From: HO2-45-28 sp964412115
Lineage (GTDB): Bacteria > Patescibacteriota > Minisyncoccia > HO2-45-28
Direction: 5' to 3'
Assembly (NCBI GenBank): GCA_964412115.1
Contig: CAYPMM010000002.1
Coordinates: 1-62,527 of the forward strand
Length of the DNA stretch: 62,527 nucleotides
In this document: positions 56,692 to 62,527 of the stretch, in pieces
Layout of the letters: each line of letters opens with the position of its first letter
Position numbering within the stretch: the first letter of the stretch is position 1
Translations under genes and position numbers: made by a program
The notes under the pieces: generated by a model
Told to the model about the DNA's origin: nothing
Databases searched by the model: none
The model's input: only the letters and a program-made list of their open reading frames with translations

Positions 56692-57042
56692 ATGACCAGA
56701 GTAAAAGGAGGAACAACTTCATTAAAGCGAAGGCGCAAGGTTTTAAAACACGCCAAGGGTTATAAGTGGAGCGGAAAATCAAAAGAGCGCCAGGCCCGGG
56801 AAAGGCTTTTGCATGCATGGTCCCACGCTTTTAAAGACCGGCGCCGGAAGAAGCGCGAGTTCAGAAGGCTTTGGCAGATAAAAATAAACGCCGCTTCTCG
56901 CCAAAACGGGGTGAGTTATTCCAAATTCATAGCCGCTCTAAAGAGAGCGAAAATCGAGCTTGACCGCAAGGTTTTGGCCGAACTTGCCGAGCGTCATCCG
57001 GAAGCTTTCAAAAAAGTGGTTGAAACAGCGCTTTCTTCTTAA
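56692..57042 (+). CDS. rplT: Large ribosomal subunit protein bL20
   Basis: 116 residues: TRVKGGTTSLKRRRKVLKHA, GYKWSGKSKERQARERL, and LWQIKINAASRQNGVSYSKF. Early assembly protein of the 50S subunit; in E. coli L20 represses its own operon. Followed by a long perfect-stem terminator. Confidence 0.97.
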   Translation: MTRVKGGTTSLKRRRKVLKHAKGYKWSGKSKERQARERLLHAWSHAFKDRRRKKREFRRLWQIKINAASRQNGVSYSKFIAALKRAKIELDRKVLAELAERHPEAFKKVVETALSS

Positions 57043-57059
57043 ATCTCAAACCAAATTCC

Positions 57060-57125
57060 AAAATCCCAAACTAAGTTTTAGTTAAACTAAAACTTAGTTT
57101 GGGATTTTAGCGTTTTGGGATTTTT
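57060..57125 (+). terminator. Long-stem terminator after rplT
   Basis: Palindrome 57060-57108 with 24-bp perfect arms (AAAATCCCAAACTAAGTTTT start) around one base. A second inverted partner, GTTTTGGGATTTTT, gives an alternative stem with T-run. The stem is far longer than needed for a terminator. Confidence 0.8.
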
Positions 57126-57145
57126 AGTTAGTGTTCCAAAAAAAA

Positions 57146-57895
57146 TCAGGCAAGCCAGATAATTGAAATTCCTAAAACTATAAGCAAAAACTGCGTCAAA
57201 ACCGCGGTTTTTTTGCGCGTGTGCTCCGCCTCGTGAAGCTCGGGAATAAGGTCAACCGCCGCGATATATAAAAAGTTTCCCGAGACTATGGCTAATGCCG
57301 GAGCAATCAAACCCTCAACCGTGCCCGAAAAAATATAAGTCAAAACCGCGCCCAAAACCGCTGTAAGAGCGATTAAAAAGTTATAAAGCATCGCGCGCGC
57401 GCGGCTGAATCCGGCGTGAAGCAAAAGCAAAAAATCGCTCATCTCCTGCGGTATTTCATGAAGTACCACGGCAACGGCGGTTAAAATGCCCAGTTTTATG
57501 TCAACAAAAAAAGCAAGCGCGATAATTACTCCGTCAATAAAGTTGTGAACGGCGTCCCCTAAAAGCGATAAATACCCGAAAATATGCACCGGGCACTTGC
57601 CTTCATGGCAATGATAAACCAGTAAAATACGCTCAAGGACAAAGAAAAATAAAAATCCGCCTAAAACCCACAAAAATATGCCGTGCTTATCCATCCCGAC
57701 CTCCTCTCCGGCCTCCAGCGCTTCGGGTAAAACATCCAGAAAAACAACACCGAGCAAAACGCCCACCGCCAAACTTATGGCATATTGGATATAACTTCTT
57801 AATTTTTCCTCGCCCAAGAAGGCTACCGACCGGCCGATAAGCGAAACAACGCTCGAAAGAAAACTCGCTCCCAAAATCCAGTAAAACAAAATCAT
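57146..57895 (-). CDS. ZIP-family metal transporter
   Basis: Eight-helix ZIP transporter of 249 residues: HNFIDGVIIALAFF in helix IV and VVLHEIPQEMSDFLLL in helix V supply the metal-binding His/Asp/Glu residues. A His/Cys-containing loop YHCHEGKCPVH lies before helix IV. It likely imports zinc or iron. Stands alone between rplT and purF, both convergent or separate. Confidence 0.92.
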   Translation of the reverse strand: MILFYWILGASFLSSVVSLIGRSVAFLGEEKLRSYIQYAISLAVGVLLGVVFLDVLPEALEAGEEVGMDKHGIFLWVLGGFLFFFVLERILLVYHCHEGKCPVHIFGYLSLLGDAVHNFIDGVIIALAFFVDIKLGILTAVAVVLHEIPQEMSDFLLLLHAGFSRARAMLYNFLIALTAVLGAVLTYIFSGTVEGLIAPALAIVSGNFLYIAAVDLIPELHEAEHTRKKTAVLTQFLLIVLGISIIWLA

Positions 57896-57957
57896 GATTT
57901 CATTATTCTAACACGAATCTTAAAATAAAATAATAAAAATCCGCCGAAGAGGCGGAT

Positions 57958-59382
57958 CTATTTTCCAACAAAGATGGGGTACTCTCCGGAAAAGCAGGCA
58001 TCGCACAATCCTTCGCTTCCATGCCACACGGATTTCGCTTGTTCCAAACTCAAATAAGCGAGAGAATCGGCTCCGATTTCTTGGCAAATCTTATCAGCGT
58101 CTCCGGCAAAATTTTCCGCGATAAGCTCGCCTTTAATGCGCCAGGTATCAATGCCGAAATAACACGGATGGCGATACGGCGGAGAACTGATTCTAACGTG
58201 GATTTCTTTTGCTCCGGCCTCGCGTAAAAGATTTACGATTCTGGGAACAGTCGTTCCGCGGATAATTGAATCGTCAACGACAACAACCTTTTTTCCTCCG
58301 ACAATCTCGTCAATTACGAAGTGTTTGAATCTGACCCCCTCCCTCCTTAAATCCTGCACCGGGTCAATAAACGTGCGTCCAACCGTATGAGGCCTGAAAA
58401 TCGCTTCGGGTTTGAATATCAGTCCCGATTCTTCGGCATACCCTCTGGCCGCGTTAATTCCGGAGTCCGGAACGCCGATAACGATATCCGCATTGCTCGG
58501 AGCGACTTGGGCAAGTTTTTGTCCCAAACGCTCCTGAATGAACATAACCCGCTCTTTGCCCAAAAATCCGTCCGGGCGCGCGAAATAAATATATTCAAAC
58601 ATGCAAAAACACCCGTTATGCATATTTTTACTCCACAGCTCGACATCGTACCTGTATGGACTATCCGATGAAATTACCGCCATTTGGCCCCGCGCGAGCA
58701 TTTGGGACTCGCCCGCCTCCGGCAATGAAGAAAAGGCGCAAGTTTCGGAGGCAACCGCGACTCCGTCTCTGAACTGGCAAATAAAAACAGGCCTAAAACC
58801 CAAACGATCCCGAACAACGTACAAATTTCCGTCATAAAGAACGGCTATGGAAAAAGCGCCCGACAAAAGCGGAAGAGTTTCTTCCAGCGCGTCTTTGAAA
58901 TCATAAGCCTTACTCATTTCAATAAGAGCGACGATCAGCGCCGTGTCAACGTCGGGCCTTATCGGCATTATGTGCCGGCCGCCGGTAATTTTTTCTGAAA
59001 TTATTTTTTGCAGTTCTTCGGTGTTTACCAGGTTGCCGTTATAAGATAGAGCGAAAGTTTTTCCCTGAAAAATTCCGGTCATTGGCTGGCAAGCCCGCAA
59101 ACATTCTTCGGACCCGGCAAAAGACCGCGGATTTAAGCCGGAGGTGGAGTAGCGATTATGAGCAACTCCGGCAAAACCTCCGAAATTATCCAGATCAACT
59201 CCCATGAATACCCTGTCTATGGTTCCGAGGCCTTCTGTTTTTTGCGAAAATCCCTCGCCTTTGTCAACAAACATCCCGGCCGATTCTTTCCCTCGGTGTT
59301 GGAGATTATAAAGCATGGCGTAAAGATACTTGCCGAGGTTATGCCTGTTTTTTGCCAAAACCGCGCCAGCCACCCCGCACAT
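57958..59382 (-). CDS. purF: Amidophosphoribosyltransferase
   Basis: First step of purine synthesis: PRPP plus glutamine to phosphoribosylamine. The Ntn glutaminase begins MCGVAGAVLA (Cys2 nucleophile), LQHRGKESAGM. The PRTase part has IGVPDSGINAARGYAEESG and the PRPP loop VVVVDDSIIRGTT. 474 residues. No propeptide. Other pur genes are absent from the window. Confidence 0.96.
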   Translation of the reverse strand: MCGVAGAVLAKNRHNLGKYLYAMLYNLQHRGKESAGMFVDKGEGFSQKTEGLGTIDRVFMGVDLDNFGGFAGVAHNRYSTSGLNPRSFAGSEECLRACQPMTGIFQGKTFALSYNGNLVNTEELQKIISEKITGGRHIMPIRPDVDTALIVALIEMSKAYDFKDALEETLPLLSGAFSIAVLYDGNLYVVRDRLGFRPVFICQFRDGVAVASETCAFSSLPEAGESQMLARGQMAVISSDSPYRYDVELWSKNMHNGCFCMFEYIYFARPDGFLGKERVMFIQERLGQKLAQVAPSNADIVIGVPDSGINAARGYAEESGLIFKPEAIFRPHTVGRTFIDPVQDLRREGVRFKHFVIDEIVGGKKVVVVDDSIIRGTTVPRIVNLLREAGAKEIHVRISSPPYRHPCYFGIDTWRIKGELIAENFAGDADKICQEIGADSLAYLSLEQAKSVWHGSEGLCDACFSGEYPIFVGK

Positions 59383-59483
59383 AAAGCCCCCGCTTATAAA
59401 GGTTCGCTGTCTATACCCTATTTGCTCTCCCGATTTTTTTCAAGAGCAAAAATCCGCACCCTAAATCCGCGGTAAAAAAACCA

Positions 59484-59519
59484 TTAACACATTTCTTGCG
59501 ATCGCAAGAAATGTGTTAA
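59484..59519. repeat. 36-bp perfect palindrome, family R1, orphan copy C
   Basis: Arms TTAACACATTTCTTGCGA and its exact complement. It contains the stop codon of the MGMT-like gene, just as copy A contains the stop of the PaaX/Cas2-like gene. A T-run follows on the minus strand, so it may serve as that gene's terminator. Confidence 0.95.
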
Positions 59520-59767
59520 ACCGCTTTTTCTTTTTTTAGAAGTTTTAATTTTTGTTTTACTCCGCGGTTGTAACCGCCCGTAGTGCCGTCTGATTTAATA
59601 ACGCGGTGGCAGGGTATTTTCAGATCAAAATTCGTGCGTAAAATCGCCCCGACCGCCCGCGCGGCCTTTGAGTTACCCGCCTTTATCGCCACCTCTTTAT
59701 AACTCAAAGTTTTCCCTTGCGGAATTTTTTTGACCACCTCAAAAACTTTTTCCCTAAAACTATTCAT
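59516..59767 (-). CDS. MGMT/Ogt-family alkyltransferase, minimal
   Basis: Repairs O6-alkylguanine by transfer to Cys. Only the C-terminal domain is present (83 residues): SYKEVAIKAGNSKAARAVGAIL and the active-site PCHRV. Length matches alkyltransferase-like and minimal MGMT forms, but the Cys is retained, so catalysis is possible. Its stop lies in R1 palindrome copy C. Confidence 0.9.
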   Translation of the reverse strand: MNSFREKVFEVVKKIPQGKTLSYKEVAIKAGNSKAARAVGAILRTNFDLKIPCHRVIKSDGTTGGYNRGVKQKLKLLKKEKAV

Positions 59768-59925
59768 AAAAAACCTTCAATAAACTTTAAATATCCATTC
59801 GAATGGTAGTTTAAATGGATTTTTCTTGACTAGCCATTTTTTTATATCTCTAATTTCCGGCGGGGTTTTCATGGCTGATTTAACCATTATAATTTATTCT
59901 AGGTTCCTAATATAGCGAGGTAAAA

Positions 59926-60147
59926 ATGAGACAGCTGCCACGCAAAGAAGTTCACTATGGAAAGGAAGTCTGGGTTAATCCCGTAACCGAAAAAATCCGC
60001 AAGCACGAATGCCTCTGCCTTCACTGCGACAGACTCAAGCCCGCCCAGCCGGATAATTGTAAAATAGCCCAAAACTTTTACCAAATTTGCGTTCAAGAAA
60101 ATGTCGCTCTTGCCGTCACCCGCTGTCCGCTTTTTGTTCAAAAGTAA
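59926..60147 (+). CDS. Small Cys-rich protein, 73 residues
   Basis: ATG at 59926 with GCGAGG upstream. Six cysteines in a CLCLHC...C...C...C pattern suggest a metal-binding or iron-sulfur-like fold. KPAQPDNCKIAQNFYQIC lies in the middle. Function unknown; I have seen similar short proteins in CPR genomes but cannot name a family. The 160 bp before it holds a possible TTGACT/TCTAAT promoter (59827-59855) and nothing else. Confidence 0.65.
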   Translation: MRQLPRKEVHYGKEVWVNPVTEKIRKHECLCLHCDRLKPAQPDNCKIAQNFYQICVQENVALAVTRCPLFVQK

Positions 60148-60182
60148 CAAAACCACAAACCGACAAACAAGGAGGAAAACTA

Positions 60183-60368
60183 ATGAAAGTCAAAGTCCAT
60201 CTTTACGCCCAAGCGGAACCATTTGAAAGAGATAGTGTCCGCAATGCTTATCAAAAAGGTGATTTTTACTGCGTTATGATGAACGATGGTAAAACAGTTT
60301 ACAAATTCCCCATCCAGCATATTTTCAGAGTAACCGAAGTTTCTGATTCCGAAGGTTATGGCCAATAG
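60183..60368 (+). CDS. Unrecognised 61-residue protein
   Basis: ATG at 60183 with a strong AAGGAGG, 35 bp after the Cys-rich gene, so probably co-transcribed with it. Beta-rich (VKVHLYAQAEPF, DFYCVMMNDGKTVYKF). Ends at a good terminator. No family recognised. Confidence 0.65.
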   Translation: MKVKVHLYAQAEPFERDSVRNAYQKGDFYCVMMNDGKTVYKFPIQHIFRVTEVSDSEGYGQ

Positions 60369-60379
60369 TTTTTAGTTCG

Positions 60380-60405
60380 AGCCGCTATTGCGGCTTTTTT
60401 CTTTT
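60380..60405 (+). terminator. Rho-independent terminator
   Basis: AGCCGC-TATT-GCGGCT followed by TTTTTCTTTTT. Confidence 0.9.
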
Positions 60406-60432
60406 TAACAGCGTTCTTTATTCTCTTATTCG

Positions 60433-60451
60433 CCCTTCGACCTCGCTCAGG
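60433..60451. repeat. CCCTTCGACCTCGCTCAGG short element, intergenic
   Basis: 19 bp, opposite orientation to the leuS copies. Lies between a terminator and the ywbE-like stop. Confidence 0.75.
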
Positions 60452-60492
60452 ATAAACACGAATAAGGGGTATATAATACTTGTATTTTTGAT

Positions 60493-60693
60493 TTACATCA
60501 GCCATTGCACCCGACCCACGGAGCCGTCGGTCAGACGCACCTTTACCCCGCGCGGATGATTTTCTTTGGAGGTCAAAAGCTCTTTTACAATTCCCTGCTT
60601 ATAGTTATCCGTCCCGTAATTTTCTTTCTCAATAATCCAAACCGCGTCCCCCGGCTTTATTTCCGACCTCTTCGGCGGATTTTTGTTATCCAT
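60493..60693 (-). CDS. YwbE-family (DUF2196) protein
   Basis: 66 residues: KRSEIKPGDAVWIIEK, GIVKELLTS, HPRGVKVRLTDGSVGRV match YwbE, a small beta protein of unknown function. Its start overlaps the polX stop by 8 bp, so it is coupled to polX. Confidence 0.85.
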   Translation of the reverse strand: MDNKNPPKRSEIKPGDAVWIIEKENYGTDNYKQGIVKELLTSKENHPRGVKVRLTDGSVGRVQWLM

Positions 60694-62422
60694 AAAATCT
60701 TTTACTTTTTGGTTTCTTTAGTAATTCTAGAAGTTTTGCGAGCGGCAAGGTGTTGATAATGTCCGATTTTTCAGCCCAGCCCCTTCGCGCTTGCCCGACG
60801 CCGTATTCCATATAATCCATATCGTGAAGCGAGTGGGCATCAGTATTTATCATGAAATGAACGCCGTATTTTTTCGCCTCGCGAATTAAAACATCATGCA
60901 AATCAAGCCGCCACGGGTGCGCGTTTATCTCAAGCATCGTACCAGTCCGCGACGCTTCCTTAAAAATCCGCTCAAAGTCAAGTTTAATCGGCTCGCGCCT
61001 CATTGGAATACGCGTTGTCGGGTGAAAAATAATATCTATATGCGGATTTTGCATGGCTTTAATCATTCGCTCGGTTTGTTCCTGTTCCGAAAGATTAAAC
61101 GCCGAATGAATCGCCCCTCCCGCAAAATCAAGACGCGCCAAAACTTCGTCTGAAATATCAAGCGAGCCGTCTTTTAAAATATTTACCTCCGCCCCGCTTA
61201 AAATCCTGATGCCCGATATTTTTTTATTAAGTTTTTCTATATACGCGATCTGACGCAAAAGTTTTTTGTCGTCAGCACCTCCGGTCATCGCAAGCGATTT
61301 GGTGTGGTCGGTTATCACTATATATTCGTAACCAAGCTCTTTGCCCTTCTTTGCCATCTCTTCAATTGAATTTGAGCCGTCCGACCAGTCGGTCTGAATC
61401 TGCAAATCGCCTTTTATGTCTTTCAGCTCGACGAGTTTAGGCAGTTTATGTTCGTGAGCGGTTTCAATTTCTCCGCTTGCCGTTCTTAATTCCGGCGGCA
61501 TCCAGTCAATTCCCAATTTCCTGTAAATTTTTTCTTCGTCCCTGCCTTCAATAAGTTTTTTTCCTCGGAATAGTCCGTACTCGTTTAATTTGTATTTTTT
61601 CTTAATCGCTATTTTACGAAGCGCGACATTATGACTTTTGTCTCCGCTAAAATACTGCAAAGCCGCGCCGAATGACTTGTGGGGCAAAACGCGGAGATCC
61701 GCGTCAATGCCTTGGCGCAAGCGGACCATTGACTTCGTAATACCCTTCGCGTAAACATGGCTGACTTCCGGCATTTTCACAAATTTTTCCGAAATCAGTT
61801 TCGGTTTTGAAGAAATCGCCAAAAAATCCAAATCTCCCACCGATTCCTGCCAGCGCCTCAGAGAGCCGGCGGGCTCCACTCGCTCTACGCCCGAAACTTT
61901 TTTAAGTTCTGATATAATTTTTCTCGCCAAAGGCATCGCGTCTCCTATATTCATCCGGCCTGATGACTTTTTCTGGAACTCTACGCCTTTTATAATTTTT
62001 TGTTCTAGTTTTTCGCCGAATCTAGGCAAATCTCTCAACTTGCCGGTCTTGGCCGCTTTCTCCAGGTCCTTAATATTTTTAACCTTAAGTTTTTTATATA
62101 AAGTTTTTATTATTTTCGGCCCGACGCCCTCAATAGCCGTAAGTCCGGACACATCAACTGGCATTTCTTTTTTGAGCCGGTCATAATCTTTGATTTTTCC
62201 TGTTTTTATAAATTCTTCTATGCGCTCGGCAATTCCTTTGCCAACTCCAGGAATTTCCTCAAGCGCCTTTATGCCCCCCTTTTTATAAATCTCACTTATA
62301 TTCTCATCCAGCGCTTCAAGCGAATGGGCCGCTTTCTCAAAAGCGCGGGGTTTAAACGGCACTTCTTTCATCTCAAGAAGTTCGGCCATCTCAAAAAGTA
62401 TTTTCGCGAGCTCTTGATTCAT
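60686..62422 (-). CDS. Family X DNA polymerase / PHP-domain protein PolX
   Basis: Repair polymerase of 578 residues from the ATG at 62422 (the longer frame runs on upstream to 62521). An N-terminal 8-kDa domain with helix-hairpin-helix motifs (GVGKGIAERIEEF, EGVGPKIIKTLYKK) is followed by the palm with VGDLDFLAIS (catalytic Asp pair) and a C-terminal PHP exonuclease domain. The PHP start reads GDLQIQTDWSDG, where the usual HxH is QxQ; later ligands TDHTKSLAM, AEVN and NTDAHS are kept. Typical for bacterial PolX apart from that change. Confidence 0.93.
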   Translation of the reverse strand: MNQELAKILFEMAELLEMKEVPFKPRAFEKAAHSLEALDENISEIYKKGGIKALEEIPGVGKGIAERIEEFIKTGKIKDYDRLKKEMPVDVSGLTAIEGVGPKIIKTLYKKLKVKNIKDLEKAAKTGKLRDLPRFGEKLEQKIIKGVEFQKKSSGRMNIGDAMPLARKIISELKKVSGVERVEPAGSLRRWQESVGDLDFLAISSKPKLISEKFVKMPEVSHVYAKGITKSMVRLRQGIDADLRVLPHKSFGAALQYFSGDKSHNVALRKIAIKKKYKLNEYGLFRGKKLIEGRDEEKIYRKLGIDWMPPELRTASGEIETAHEHKLPKLVELKDIKGDLQIQTDWSDGSNSIEEMAKKGKELGYEYIVITDHTKSLAMTGGADDKKLLRQIAYIEKLNKKISGIRILSGAEVNILKDGSLDISDEVLARLDFAGGAIHSAFNLSEQEQTERMIKAMQNPHIDIIFHPTTRIPMRREPIKLDFERIFKEASRTGTMLEINAHPWRLDLHDVLIREAKKYGVHFMINTDAHSLHDMDYMEYGVGQARRGWAEKSDIINTLPLAKLLELLKKPKSKRFYG

Positions 62423-62527
62423 TAAATAATTATAGCAAAATACTGCCGCAAAATTCATTTTTTCCGAACTTACAAGACCCTCAAAGCGCCGCAAAATTGT
62501 TTTCTTATGACGGTGCTTCAAAACTTG

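Overview
The window looks like a chromosomal contig of a Candidate Phyla Radiation (Patescibacteria, probably Parcubacteria-like) bacterium. This rests on compact genes with small gaps, CPR-type small proteins (a PaaX/Cas2-like protein, a TrpR/YerC-like regulator, a 3D-domain protein, a TrmB-like regulator), a DprA competence gene, near-leaderless promoters and an aaRS/translation-rich gene set. TGA is an ordinary stop codon. A 10-N scaffold gap lies at 31048-31057, so this is a draft (probably metagenomic) assembly. The taxonomic call is inference, not measured.

Layout. 1-5 kb: ftsH and three unrecognised accessory genes, one of them strikingly GC-rich. 5-15 kb: a leucine-dehydrogenase-like enzyme, topA-dprA, a two-receiver regulator with a sensor kinase, relA/spoT, parB and tRNA-Leu(CAA). 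15-24 kb: acyl-CoA dehydrogenase, dcd-like, orotate-PRTase-like, PAP2, folD, glyA, a TrpR-like cassette, sua5, two tiny ORFs, a HAD phosphatase and yvcK. 24-31 kb: a sugar nucleotidyltransferase, glmS, a TrmB-like regulator, a 3D-domain protein, a CDP-alcohol phosphotransferase and leuS with an assembly scar. 31-38 kb: P5C dehydrogenase, tatD-metG, an AI-2E-type permease and an M16 peptidase. 38-49 kb: a PaaX/Cas2-like cassette, glyS, a large surface protein, recO, an orphan HicB, a second decayed PaaX/Cas2-like cassette, and ileS carrying an inserted histidine-phosphatase domain. 49-62.5 kb: argS, smpB-ddl-ssrA (tmRNA), a multibranched structured element, secreted proteins, infC-rpmI-rplT, a ZIP transporter, purF, an MGMT-like gene, small proteins, and ywbE-like/polX.

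The most interesting signal is a set of about 1.0-1.1 kb cassettes sitting at the ends of host genes. Each holds a small DNA-binding or Cas2-like gene, one or two 28-46 bp palindromes, and a second, diverged copy of the neighbouring host gene's end (glyA 5' end, glyS 3' end, ileS 3' end). Two cassettes carry PaaX/Cas2-like genes (one intact, one internally deleted). The third carries a TrpR-like gene whose palindrome resembles a trp operator. Further palindrome copies lie alone at other gene ends. This could be a REP/RAYT-like mobile system or autoregulatory operators that spread; the sequence alone does not decide.

Other highlights: a roughly 190-residue histidine phosphatase domain inside IleS with its catalytic motifs intact; a cloverleaf-like element with GNRA-capped hairpins just after tmRNA, made partly from inverted copies of the tmRNA T-arm; short CCCTTCGAC...CTCAGGG elements inserted in three reading frames of aaRS genes, with a filled and an unfilled leuS version side by side across the scaffold gap; and infC without a conventional start codon.
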